This document shows positions 1 to 8,542 of a stretch of 64,000 nucleotides of DNA, piece by piece. The DNA comes from Cupriavidus pauculus (GTDB lineage Bacteria; Pseudomonadota; Gammaproteobacteria; Burkholderiales; Burkholderiaceae). Location of the stretch: positions 1,116,001 through 1,180,000 of the forward strand of contig NZ_CP044067.1 of the NCBI RefSeq assembly GCF_008693385.1. The letters are read 5' to 3'. Made by a program: the position numbers and the translations under genes. How positions within the stretch are numbered: the first letter of the stretch is position 1; the number at the start of each line of letters is the position of its first letter. Below the pieces are notes generated by a model. The model was not told the DNA's origin. It did not search any database and worked only from the letters and a program-made list of their open reading frames with translations.

Positions 1-63
1 GCGTCCGAATTGCTGCAATACGGCCAGGCTTTGTCGCTCCAGTTCCAATCCACTCTCCAGTCT

Positions 64-1689
64 TCAATCCGCCGCCATCACGGGCTCGTGCACGCGCACG
101 AGCTTGACGGGCGGCACGCGGCGCGAGCGCCAGATGCCGATTACGGCGATCACCGCGGCAAGCGCCATGCCCAGATGGATGGCGCCGACCAGCGACAAAC
201 GCGCCTGCTCGAGCAGCAGGGCTCCATTGTGCCCTGCCTGCTGCAGTTGAGTCAGCAAGGCCCCTTGCGCGGCGCGGTCGATCAGGATCTGTGGATCGCT
301 CATGCGCGACGCCCAGTCCATGGCACCAGCCGAACTCAGCGCCCGCTCCACCCCGCCCGTATAGCTGCGGGTAACCAGCGTGCCCACGAGCGCGGTACCG
401 ACCATCCCGCCGACCATCCGCAGCGACTGCAACATCGCCGTGGAGATGCCGAGCTGCGAGCGGCCCGCGGTCTGCTGCGCGAACACCGTCAGGTTCGGCA
501 TGATAAAGCCAAGACCCAGACCGCCGAACAACATGATGGCGAGCAGGAGGTTATGGTGCATGCCGCGCGTGGCCTGCGTCAATCCAAGACAGGCCAGCGC
601 CAGCAGTGCGAAACCGGCATACAACATGCTGTTCGGTAACGGAATGCGCGTGATGATGCGACCGTTGACGATGCTCCCGATGGTGATGCAGACCACGAGC
701 GGCGTGACCAGGAGGCCCGCATCCTTCGGCGAGTAGCCGAACCCGCCCTGGAACAGCAGCGGCGCATACAGCAGCAGCGAGAACATCACGAAACCGGACA
801 GCACGGCCAGCAGGAACAGCGGCGCGAGTGCCGGATTGCGGAACATGTCTAGCGGCAGGATCGGATTCGGGCACCGTAGCGACCAGCGCCATAGCGCCAC
901 GAACGAGGCCACCGACAGCAACAGCAGGCCCACGGTCACGAGATCGAGCCCGCGCTCGGGCAGCCACTCCACCGACAGCTGCATCGTACCGAGGCCCGCG
1001 GCGATCAGGAACGCGCCGACCCAGTCGACACGCGTCGAACCGCTGTGCGCCTCCGTGTGCATCTGCTGGCGCAGATGGGGCAGATAGCGCCACGCGAACC
1101 ACAGGCCGAGCAGGCCCACCGGCAGGTTCACGTAGAACACCGCGCGCCAGCCGTACCACTCGGTCAGGATACCGCCGAGCGATGGACCCACCGCATTGGC
1201 GAGGCCGAATGCGGTGCTCATCATCACCTGCCAGCGCAGGCGGACGTGCGCATCGGGAAACAGATCGGGAATGCATGCGAACGCGGTGCCGACGAGCATC
1301 CCGCCGCCAATCCCCTGCAACGCGCGCGCCACGACGAGGAACTGCATGCTGTTGGCCATGCCGCAAAGCGCCGAGGCCGCGAGAAACACGATGATCGAGG
1401 CGAGCACGAACGGCTTGCGCCCGTAGTAGTCGCCAAGCCGGCCGAAGATCGGCACGGTGATCACGGAAGTCAGGAGATAGGCGGTGGCCACCCACGCATA
1501 GAACTCGAACCCTTGCAGTTCGGCGACCACGGTCGGCAACGCGGTGCCGACGACGGTCTGATCCAGTGCCACCAGCATGACGACGAACGCGATACCCAGC
1601 ATCGCCATCAGCGATTCGCGGAACGGCAGCACCTGTCCAGCGCGCACCACTGCGGCGCCGTTCTGCCCTTCGCGTGACTCGGAGGTCAT
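64..1689 (-). CDS. MFS multidrug exporter, DHA2 (EmrB/QacA) family
   Basis: Inner-membrane drug:proton antiporter of about 541 residues, the usual size of 14-helix DHA2 exporters. The loop after the second helix carries motif A (GRLGDYYGRKP), and the fifth helix region carries an antiporter motif C-like stretch (GPSLGGILTEWYGWR) followed by VFYVNLPVG, typical of the EmrB branch. The long C-terminal half is hydrophobic throughout. I chose ATG at 1689; a TTG four codons upstream (1701) is also in frame. No EmrA-type membrane-fusion partner is visible downstream, but only 63 bases of the window remain there. It is divergent from the flavoprotein gene, with about 190 bases between them. Substrate unknown. 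Confidence 0.9.
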   Translation of the reverse strand: MTSESREGQNGAAVVRAGQVLPFRESLMAMLGIAFVVMLVALDQTVVGTALPTVVAELQGFEFYAWVATAYLLTSVITVPIFGRLGDYYGRKPFVLASIIVFLAASALCGMANSMQFLVVARALQGIGGGMLVGTAFACIPDLFPDAHVRLRWQVMMSTAFGLANAVGPSLGGILTEWYGWRAVFYVNLPVGLLGLWFAWRYLPHLRQQMHTEAHSGSTRVDWVGAFLIAAGLGTMQLSVEWLPERGLDLVTVGLLLLSVASFVALWRWSLRCPNPILPLDMFRNPALAPLFLLAVLSGFVMFSLLLYAPLLFQGGFGYSPKDAGLLVTPLVVCITIGSIVNGRIITRIPLPNSMLYAGFALLALACLGLTQATRGMHHNLLLAIMLFGGLGLGFIMPNLTVFAQQTAGRSQLGISTAMLQSLRMVGGMVGTALVGTLVTRSYTGGVERALSSAGAMDWASRMSDPQILIDRAAQGALLTQLQQAGHNGALLLEQARLSLVGAIHLGMALAAVIAVIGIWRSRRVPPVKLVRVHEPVMAAD

Positions 1690-1879
1690 TTTATTGCCCA
1701 ATCAATAGTTGCAATGTCAATGATTATAGGACAGTTGAAATGGTTTTGCAGAACGGTGGGCGGATCGTGCGTTTTACTCATCAAACCGGAAGGAATCATC
1801 GCTTTCTCTCTCCCGCGCGGCCCTCCAGAATCCCTGCCATACCCGCAACGTCGTGGCGGGGCCATACGGGAGAGGCTGG

Positions 1880-3541
1880 ATGCAGTGGACAGTGGAGACG
1901 GTATCGACGGACGTACTGGTGCTGGGCGCCGGCATGGCGGGCTTTCGCGCGGCCCTCGCCGCCCGGGCCACGGGCGCGCACGTCACGCTGGCCTATCGCG
2001 CGAAGGGCGCTTCTCCGTACGTCATCGGCTTCAACGCGCCGATCGGCAGCATGGACCCGGCCGACAGCCCCGACGTGTTCTACGACGACATGCTCAGGGG
2101 CGGTTACTTCCTCAATGACCGGCGGCTGGTACGCCTGCTGGCGGAAAAGTCGGTCGATGCCTTTCATGAACTGGCCAGCTGGGGCGTGCCCTTTGCCCAT
2201 TCGGTCGATACGCAAACCGGCGCGAGCCGTGTCCTGCAGCGTCACCTGAGCGGGAATCGCTATCCCCGATCGGTGTTCGTTCCGGAGAGCACGGGCGGCG
2301 CCATCCTGCAGGTGATGGCCAATCGCGCGCGGACGCTCGGCATCGGGCAGATCGCGGGGCAGAAGGCCGTCGAACTGCTGCGCGACGGCACCGATGTCGT
2401 CGGGGCGCTCCTGTGGAAGCCGCACTCGAACCAGATGACCGCCGTGCACGCGCGCGCCGTCGTCATTGCCATGGGCGGCATCGGCCGTCTCTATGCGGAC
2501 AGTACCTATCCCGTCGACGTGGGCGCGGACGGGCTGGGCATGGCGCTCGATGCCGGCGCGCGGCTCATCGACATGGAGTTCGTTCAGTTCGAGCCCGTCG
2601 TGACGGTCTGGCCGCAGGAATGCCGCGGCATGGAAATGCCGACCTCGATGCTCGGCGACGGGGCTCATCTGCTGAACAACCGCGGCGAGCGCTTCATGCT
2701 CGGCTACAACCCGCCTTCCGGCGAACGCGGTATCGAGAAGGCTCGGCTGGCGCTGTTCATCCAGCGCGAGATCGACGAAGGGCGCGGCTTCCCCGAAGGC
2801 GGCGTCGCGTTCGATGCCACGGTCCTCACCGACGCGCAGCGCGAAAGCTATGTCTCGCATTGCCGCAGGCTGCGCGCGGCAGGCGTCGAACCGGCGACCA
2901 CCCCGCCCATCGTCGCGCCCGCCGCGCACAGCATGATGGGTGGCGTCGCCGTCGATGGCGATTGCTGGTCCGGTGTGCCGGGCCTCTATGTCGGCGGAGA
3001 GGCCGCGGGCGGTGTGCACGGCGCGAGCCGCATCGCCGGCAATGGCTGCAGCGACACGCTCGTCTTCGGCGCCATCGCCGGAGGCGGCGCGGCACGGGGC
3101 ATGCTGCCCAACCTCGATCGCGACTGGCAAGCCATCGAAGCCGATGCCATGGCCCGCCTCGCGCATGCGGATGGCGGCGTGCCCGCCGAGGACGTGCAGC
3201 ACGCCAAGGACGGCATGCGCAAGGTGCTTTCGGCCTCGGCAGGGATCTGGCGCAACGGGCGCGACCTTGCGGCGGGGCTGACCGCCTTCGAAGCGATGCA
3301 CAAGGAGATCCTGCAGATGCGCGCGGGCAGCCGCGAAGCCGCGGTGGAACTTCGGGAGGCGCGTCGCATGGCGGGCGTCGGCACGGCGGTCCTGCAGGCA
3401 GCGCTGGGACGCACAGAAAGCCGCGGCGCGCACCAGCGTACAGACTACCCGGCCATGAATGATGCCCAATGGCTGCATCACATCGCCTTTGCCCGGCGCG
3501 GCGATGACGAACTCGTCCAAAGCAAGGAGCCCATCCACTAG
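1880..3541 (+). CDS. FAD-dependent fumarate reductase/succinate dehydrogenase-like flavoprotein
   Basis: About 553 residues. The N-terminus has the dinucleotide-binding GAGMAG (G16, G18, G21), and near residue 375 there is the C-terminal FAD signature GLYVGGEAAGGVHGASR. This is the fold of SdhA, FrdA, L-aspartate oxidase and AprA, with a short helical C-terminal domain. There is no iron-sulfur or membrane-anchor subunit gene nearby, so it probably acts as a soluble oxidoreductase on the substrate of the neighbouring CoA-transferase cluster. A GTG at 1853 is also in frame, but ATG 1880 is preceded by a purine-rich GGGAGAGG. It is the first gene of a co-directional run to 8276. The exact substrate cannot be told. 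Confidence 0.85.
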   Translation: MQWTVETVSTDVLVLGAGMAGFRAALAARATGAHVTLAYRAKGASPYVIGFNAPIGSMDPADSPDVFYDDMLRGGYFLNDRRLVRLLAEKSVDAFHELASWGVPFAHSVDTQTGASRVLQRHLSGNRYPRSVFVPESTGGAILQVMANRARTLGIGQIAGQKAVELLRDGTDVVGALLWKPHSNQMTAVHARAVVIAMGGIGRLYADSTYPVDVGADGLGMALDAGARLIDMEFVQFEPVVTVWPQECRGMEMPTSMLGDGAHLLNNRGERFMLGYNPPSGERGIEKARLALFIQREIDEGRGFPEGGVAFDATVLTDAQRESYVSHCRRLRAAGVEPATTPPIVAPAAHSMMGGVAVDGDCWSGVPGLYVGGEAAGGVHGASRIAGNGCSDTLVFGAIAGGGAARGMLPNLDRDWQAIEADAMARLAHADGGVPAEDVQHAKDGMRKVLSASAGIWRNGRDLAAGLTAFEAMHKEILQMRAGSREAAVELREARRMAGVGTAVLQAALGRTESRGAHQRTDYPAMNDAQWLHHIAFARRGDDELVQSKEPIH

Positions 3542-3597
3542 ACAGCATGGTTTGACCATAAGAGTGCCTACGCACCATCACGACATACGGAGACAAC

Positions 3598-4605
3598 ATG
3601 CGTTTCAGATCCACACTTTCGCTTCGCGCGCGCGCCTTGCTGATAGGCGCGTTTTCGCTCGCTGCCGCCCTGCCTGGCGCCATGTCGCCCGCCCATGCGG
3701 CCGATGCGTTTCCAAGCCGGCCCGTCAAGCTCGTCGTTCCGTATCCGCCCGGTGGCGGCAACGACGTCCTGGCCCGCATCGTCGCGCCGAAGCTGGCGGA
3801 GGAACTGAAACAGCAGGTGTATATCGAGAATCGCGGCGGCGCGGGCGGGACCATCGGCACCACCGCCGTGGCGCAGGCCGCCCCGGACGGCTACACGATC
3901 CTGATCATCAACACCCTGCCCCACACGTCGGCCGCGGGGCTGTATCCGTCGCTGCCCTACGACCCCATCAAGAGCTTCGCGCCCATCGGCGAGTTCGCCA
4001 CCGTGTCTTACATGCTCGCGGTGAATCCGAAGCTGCCCGTGCATACGGTCAAGGATTTCGTCGACCTTGCGAACGCAAAGCCCGGCAGCATCAACTACGG
4101 GTCCGCCGGCAACGGCAGTGCCACGCACCTTGCCGCCGAACTGTTCAAGTCGGTGACGAAGGCGCAGGTCTCGCATATCCCCTACAAGGGCGGCGGCCAG
4201 GCCCTGACCGACCTGATGGCCAATCAGGTGCAGGCGACCTTCGAGAACGTCGCGGCGCTCGTCCCCTACGTCCAGCCCGGCACGCTGCGCGGCATCGCGG
4301 TCACGGGTCCAAAGCGCGTGGCCCTGTTTCCATCGCTGCCGACCGTCGCGGAGTCCGGCTATCCGGGATTCGACGTATCGGGCAAGTTCGGGCTGGTCGC
4401 GCCCGCGGGCACGCCCGCGGATGTGATCGCCGTATTGAACAAGGCGCTGAACCGCGCGCTCACCGACCCCGACCTCGTCAAGCGGCTGGCCGCGCAGGGC
4501 GCGGAAGCGACAACGAGCACACCGGCCGCCTACGACGAACTCATCAGGAAAGAATCGGCCGTGTGGCTCAAGGTCGTGCGGGACACGAACATCAAGAGCG
4601 ATTGA
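3598..4605 (+). CDS. Bug/TctC family tripartite tricarboxylate transporter receptor
   Basis: Periplasmic solute-binding protein of 335 residues. A basic N-terminus and hydrophobic core end at AHA near residue 37, a likely Sec signal cleavage site. The mature start FPSRPVKLVVPYPPGGGNDV is the Bug-family hallmark, followed by the conserved NRGGAGGTIG and HIPYKGGGQA segments. The family binds carboxylates and hands them to TctAB membrane proteins; no tctA or tctB gene lies in the window. It sits 56 bases after the flavoprotein gene and 31 before the enoyl-CoA hydratase, so it probably imports or senses the substrate of this cluster. Confidence 0.92.
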   Translation: MRFRSTLSLRARALLIGAFSLAAALPGAMSPAHAADAFPSRPVKLVVPYPPGGGNDVLARIVAPKLAEELKQQVYIENRGGAGGTIGTTAVAQAAPDGYTILIINTLPHTSAAGLYPSLPYDPIKSFAPIGEFATVSYMLAVNPKLPVHTVKDFVDLANAKPGSINYGSAGNGSATHLAAELFKSVTKAQVSHIPYKGGGQALTDLMANQVQATFENVAALVPYVQPGTLRGIAVTGPKRVALFPSLPTVAESGYPGFDVSGKFGLVAPAGTPADVIAVLNKALNRALTDPDLVKRLAAQGAEATTSTPAAYDELIRKESAVWLKVVRDTNIKSD

Positions 4606-4636
4606 GCACCGGCACTTCCACGACAGGAGGAGATGC

Positions 4637-5410
4637 ATGAGCATTCTGATCGAAGCGATGCACGGCGCGTCGCTCGTACTGACACTGAACCGGCCGGAAG
4701 CGCTGAACGCGCTGTCGTTCGAACTGGTGCAGGCGCTGCGCGATGCCATCGGCCGCGCGGCCACCCTGCATGAAGCGCGCACCGTGATTCTTGCGGGCGG
4801 CCCGCGCGCGTTCTCGGCGGGCACCGACCTCAAGCAGCGCCGGACGCTGTCTCGCGAACAGAAGGCGGAGCAGAGCCAGCTACTGCTGACGTTGAGCGAG
4901 GAGATCTGGACGTTGCCCAAGCCCGTGATCGCGGCCGTCGGCGGATGGTGCCTCGGCGGCGGCGCCGAACTGGCGCTGGCCTGCGATCTGCGCATGGCGG
5001 CGGACGACGTGACGTTCGGCTTTCCCGAGATGACGTTGGGCGCGTATCCCGGCAGCGGCGGTCCCGTGACGCTCAGCCGCATCGTCGGGGTGTCCCGCGC
5101 GAAGGACATTCTTTTCACGGCCCGCCGGCTCGGTGCCGCCGATGCGCTGCGGCTGGGGATGGTCGATCGCGTCGTGCCCGCCGACAGGTTGCTCGAGGAA
5201 GCGCTGAACTGGGCGAAAGAGATGGAAGCCACGGCGCCGCTGGCGCTCGCGGCACTCAAGCGTTCCCTGAATGAGGGCGCGAATCTGTCCCTGCGCGACG
5301 CGGCCATACTGGACCAGCAGTTGCGCCGCCCCCTCGACACCACCGAAGACAACGAAGAAGGCATGCGCGCCCACTTCGAGAAGCGGCGTCCCGTGTTTCG
5401 AGGCCGATGA
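4637..5410 (+). CDS. Enoyl-CoA hydratase/isomerase family protein
   Basis: 257 residues, standard crotonase length. The first oxyanion-hole segment is seen at RAFSAGTDLK and the second at GGWCLGGGAELALACDLR; the region around FGFPEMTLGAYPG holds the usual position of a catalytic Glu. Expected to hydrate or isomerise an acyl-CoA in the cytoplasm. The start at 4637 follows an AGGAGGAG run. Its TGA overlaps the ATG of the next CoA-transferase gene (ATGA), so the two are probably translationally coupled. With the CoA transferases and the MaoC hydratase it points to a CoA-thioester pathway; substrate unknown. Confidence 0.9.
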   Translation: MSILIEAMHGASLVLTLNRPEALNALSFELVQALRDAIGRAATLHEARTVILAGGPRAFSAGTDLKQRRTLSREQKAEQSQLLLTLSEEIWTLPKPVIAAVGGWCLGGGAELALACDLRMAADDVTFGFPEMTLGAYPGSGGPVTLSRIVGVSRAKDILFTARRLGAADALRLGMVDRVVPADRLLEEALNWAKEMEATAPLALAALKRSLNEGANLSLRDAAILDQQLRRPLDTTEDNEEGMRAHFEKRRPVFRGR

Positions 5411-6588
5411 TGGACATGCCCGGCAAGGCGCTGCGCGGTCTGCGTGTGCTCGAATTCTCGGCGGGTTCGCGCGCTGGCCAGTATTGCGGACAATGCCTCG
5501 GCGATCTGGGCGCGGATGTCGTGCGCGTCGATGGCGCATGGCCCCCGGACATGACATTCTGCGCGGCATCCCATACGACATATCACGCCGCATTCAACCG
5601 CAACAAGCGCGCGCTGGACGTGGACCCCGCTAGCGGCCCCGCGTTGTTGCGGCAGCTCTGCGGCCGCGCCGACGTCCTGCTCGACGCGCTGCCCGCGGGC
5701 AGGCTCGACGCGCTGGGCATCGGCTGGTCCGATCTGTCGCGCATCGCGCCCAAGCTCGTCTACGCGCGCGTGACGCCGGCCTCGGTGCCCGGTGGCGCTT
5801 GCGCGCCGGATGCCGCCGATCTCATGATGGAGGCCGCCGGCGGCTACATGGGCATCACGGGCGGGCGCGACGGTGCGCCGAGCCGCCTCGGCACCTCGGC
5901 ACTCGAGGTCATGACGGGCGTCAACTGCCAGTCGGCCATCCTCGCCGCGCTCTTCCAGCGCGCCGCGACTGGGCAGGGACAGTACCTCTCGACGAGTGTG
6001 CTGGAATCGGAAATCGCGTTCCTGGCCAATGCCGCCGTCGAACATCTGCTCGGGGGTCCGCAGCCGAAGCGATGGGGATCCGAGCATGCGCAGCAGGTTC
6101 CCTACAAGGCGTTCCGGACGGTCGATGGATGGATCGTCGTCGCGGCGGGATTCCAGAACCTGTATGAAGCCTTTGCGCGGGTGCTCGGCCGTCCGGACCT
6201 CGCGCGCGATGCGCGTTTCGCCAGCATGGCGGGCCGCGTCGAACATCGCGATGCGCTGTATGCCGAGCTCGACGCCGAAACGGCCCGCTATCCGGCCGCC
6301 GATCTGTTGCGCCAGCTGGAGAACGCGGGCGTGCCCTGCGCGCCGGTCAACGATCTGGCGCAGGTGTTCGCGCACAGGCAGGTTCTTCACCACGGCCTGC
6401 GCGTCGACCTGGCGGACGCTCCCCCGGACGCCCCACATCCGCACGCCGTGCTCGGTCCCGCCGCCCGGTACTCGGCGTTTTCCGTGACCGATGGCTGGAC
6501 ATCTCCGCCCGGCCCCGGCCAGCACACCGAACACGTGCTGCGGGACTGGCTCGCGCCCTCGAGTCTCTCCGAATCTTCCACCCCCTGA
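5407..6588 (+). CDS. CaiB/BaiF family class III CoA transferase, copy 1 (divergent)
   Basis: 393 residues. Family features are LGDLGADVVRVD near residue 31, FNRNKRALDVD near 63 and the C-terminal AGVPCAPVNDLAQVF. Class III transferases move CoA between carboxylates through an aspartyl-CoA intermediate. By eye, the residue aligned with the catalytic Asp (TSAxD in the two other copies here) is Glu167 in TSALEVMTG. This copy has also lost the GPDGP-type loop and starts EFSAGSRAGQYC instead of the usual DFTRxxAGPYC. It may use Glu, have altered activity, or be a non-catalytic partner of another copy. ATGA overlap with the upstream hydratase gene. Confidence 0.85.
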   Translation: MMDMPGKALRGLRVLEFSAGSRAGQYCGQCLGDLGADVVRVDGAWPPDMTFCAASHTTYHAAFNRNKRALDVDPASGPALLRQLCGRADVLLDALPAGRLDALGIGWSDLSRIAPKLVYARVTPASVPGGACAPDAADLMMEAAGGYMGITGGRDGAPSRLGTSALEVMTGVNCQSAILAALFQRAATGQGQYLSTSVLESEIAFLANAAVEHLLGGPQPKRWGSEHAQQVPYKAFRTVDGWIVVAAGFQNLYEAFARVLGRPDLARDARFASMAGRVEHRDALYAELDAETARYPAADLLRQLENAGVPCAPVNDLAQVFAHRQVLHHGLRVDLADAPPDAPHPHAVLGPAARYSAFSVTDGWTSPPGPGQHTEHVLRDWLAPSSLSESSTP

Positions 6589-6615
6589 CCGTCCCCACTC
6601 TGGAGCACTTCTTTC

Positions 6616-7053
6616 ATGGACCTCGAATACTTTCAATCGGCATCCGGCAAGATCGAAGACGTCGTCATCGGCACGACGATCGTCTTCACCAAGACCGTGT
6701 CGGAGTCCGATGTCTATCTCTACGCCGGCATCACCGGCGACTTCTCTCCGAACCACGTGGACGAGGAATACATGCGCCAGGGTTCGTATGGCACGCGCAT
6801 CGCGCATGGCACGCTGCTGATGGGCTTCATGTCGACGGCATCGGCCCGGCTGCGGATCGGCCGCACCGTGTCGCTGGGCTACGACAAGGTGCGCTTTCTG
6901 GACGGCGTGAAGTTCGGCGATACCGTCACCACCCGCTACACCGTGGACAGCGTGGACCTGTCCACGCGCCGGATGACCGCAAGGGTGGAATGTCTGAACC
7001 AGCACAAGAAGGTCGTCGCCGTGGCCACCCATATCAAGGCGTTCGTCGATTGA
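6616..7053 (+). CDS. MaoC family dehydratase ((R)-specific enoyl-CoA hydratase-like)
   Basis: 145 residues, a single hot-dog domain. The hydratase 2 motif is visible as YAGITGDFSPNHVDEEYM near residues 36-53, with the Asp and His that form the active site in PhaJ-like enzymes. Expected to add water to an enoyl-CoA, stereochemically opposite to the crotonase-fold hydratase at 4637. It lies 27 bases after CoA-transferase copy 1 and 8 before copy 2, so it is in the same operon. Similar small MaoC proteins act in itaconate, mesaconate and 2-methyl-branched acid pathways, but I cannot choose among these. Confidence 0.88.
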   Translation: MDLEYFQSASGKIEDVVIGTTIVFTKTVSESDVYLYAGITGDFSPNHVDEEYMRQGSYGTRIAHGTLLMGFMSTASARLRIGRTVSLGYDKVRFLDGVKFGDTVTTRYTVDSVDLSTRRMTARVECLNQHKKVVAVATHIKAFVD

Positions 7054-7061
7054 ACGGTCTC

Positions 7062-8276
7062 ATGCCCGCCAAACCCTATGCAGGGCTGAAGGTCCTCGAT
7101 TTCACGCGGGTACTTGCCGGCCCCTATTGCACGATGCTGCTGGGCGATCTCGGTGCCGACGTGGTGAAGGTCGAACTGCCGGGCACCGGCGATCCGTTGC
7201 GCCTGCAGGGTCCGCCGTTCCATGCCGGCGATGGGCTGACGTTCCTCGCATGCAACCGCAACAAACGCTCGCTCGCGCTAGATCTGAAATCGGCCGAGGG
7301 CATCGCGCTGGCGCGTCGCCTCGCGCGCGAGGCCGACGTACTCGTCGAGAACTTCCGTCCCGGCGTCATGGCGCGCCTCGGACTCGATTACGCAAGTCTC
7401 GCGGCCGATGCGCCGCGGCTCGTCTACGCCTCCATTTCCGGATACGGATCCGAAGGACCCGACAGCCGCAGCGGCGCCTTCGACCTGACCATTCAGGCGA
7501 TGGGCGGCTATATGAGCCTGACCGGTGACGAGGCAGGCGGCCCCATCAAGCTCGGCACGTCGGCCATCGATCTTGCGGCGGGCATGCATTGCGAGGTCGC
7601 CATTGCGGCGGCATTGTTGCAGCGGCTTCAGACCGGCACGGGGCAGCACGTGGAAACGAGCCTGCTGGAAAGCCAGGTAGCGCTGCTCGTCGACACGGCC
7701 GTCGATTACTTCCGCACTGGCAAGGTACCCGGGCGCAGAGGTGCCGCGAGTACGCATGCCGCCCCTTGCAAGGCGTTTCGCACACGCGACGGCGCATGGC
7801 TGGTCATCGATGCCGCACAGGACGACCACTTCATGGCGTTGCTGGCCATCGTCGGCCGCACGAGCATGCAGCGCGACCCAAGGTTTTCCTCGGGCACCGC
7901 GCGCTTCGGGCATCAGGCAGAACTCTATGCCCTGCTCGAGCCGCGCATCGCGGCGTTCGACCTCGCGGCGCTGGCCTTCGCCTTGCGCGAGGCCGGCGTT
8001 CCGCATGCTCCCGTGCACGACATCGGGCAGGCGCTCGAGCATTGCCACGCGACCCATCGGGACATGGTGACCTCGTCGGCGGGCGTCGGGGGTACCGCGT
8101 TGCCGCAAGTGGCATCGGCCGTGAGCTATTCGGCGTTCGATATCGGTAGCGGCTGGACCGCCCCGCCGTCCGTCGGCCAGCACAGCGCCGAGGTGCTGGC
8201 CGAATGGCTGGGCATGTCGGCCGCGGATATCGATACCCTTACATCCATCGCACTCAACGGTGACCCACGAACATGA
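7062..8276 (+). CDS. CaiB/BaiF family class III CoA transferase, copy 2
   Basis: About 404 residues from ATG 7062; the open frame extends upstream into the MaoC gene but nothing there looks like family sequence. It has DFTRVLAGPYCTMLLGDLGA at the N-terminus, VENFRPGVMARLGLDY near residue 96 and the putative catalytic Asp170 in TSAIDLAAG, which the CaiB/formyl-CoA transferase family uses as acyl acceptor. It ends five bases before the remains of a DapA-family gene. Probably activates the pathway substrate by taking CoA from a donor such as succinyl-CoA; that choice is inference. Confidence 0.9.
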   Translation: MPAKPYAGLKVLDFTRVLAGPYCTMLLGDLGADVVKVELPGTGDPLRLQGPPFHAGDGLTFLACNRNKRSLALDLKSAEGIALARRLAREADVLVENFRPGVMARLGLDYASLAADAPRLVYASISGYGSEGPDSRSGAFDLTIQAMGGYMSLTGDEAGGPIKLGTSAIDLAAGMHCEVAIAAALLQRLQTGTGQHVETSLLESQVALLVDTAVDYFRTGKVPGRRGAASTHAAPCKAFRTRDGAWLVIDAAQDDHFMALLAIVGRTSMQRDPRFSSGTARFGHQAELYALLEPRIAAFDLAALAFALREAGVPHAPVHDIGQALEHCHATHRDMVTSSAGVGGTALPQVASAVSYSAFDIGSGWTAPPSVGQHSAEVLAEWLGMSAADIDTLTSIALNGDPRT

Positions 8277-8524
8277 CGACTCCTCTCCGTGCCGCGCTCG
8301 ACGGCATCTCCGGCATCCTTGTCACGCCCCTCGACGCCCATGACCGGATCGCGCCCGCGCGTCGCGCCGCGCGGCGTGATCGACTATGTGCGGCGCATCG
8401 CTGACGCCGGAGACGGCTTGCCCGTAATGTTATATTTGCGCAACGAAACGATCGGGCTCGAAGCGATTGGCCTGTCGCGCCAGACGACATGGAGGAACTA
8501 AGGGCCTTGCTGGAAGCCTGGTGA
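8273..8524 (+). pseudogene. Remnant of a DapA (dihydrodipicolinate synthase) family gene
   Basis: Only about 250 bases remain of a gene normally near 900. The ATG at 8273 opens a typical DapA-family N-terminus (GISGILVTPLDAHDRIAP). A second frame then gives VIDYVRRIADAGDGLPVMLY followed by LRNETIGLEAI, a mid-protein segment of the family. A third frame gives PDDMEELRALLEAW and a stop at 8522-8524, a plausible natural C-terminus. The three pieces in correct order, with lost spacers and two frame changes, indicate internal deletions. The intact ancestor was probably an aldolase or dehydratase belonging to the catabolic cluster; its ATG overlaps the stop of the CoA transferase. Confidence 0.75.
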
Positions 8525-8542
8525 GGACCCGATGGTCGAACG

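Noticed and set aside
1..48. Possible start of a minus-strand gene reading LELERQSLAVLQQFGR off the left edge
   Set aside because: Only 16 codons from a TTG, too short to judge, although composition is plausible.
3568..7032. 1154-residue minus-strand open frame
   Set aside because: Antisense to five well-supported genes; composition is typical of a GC-rich shadow.
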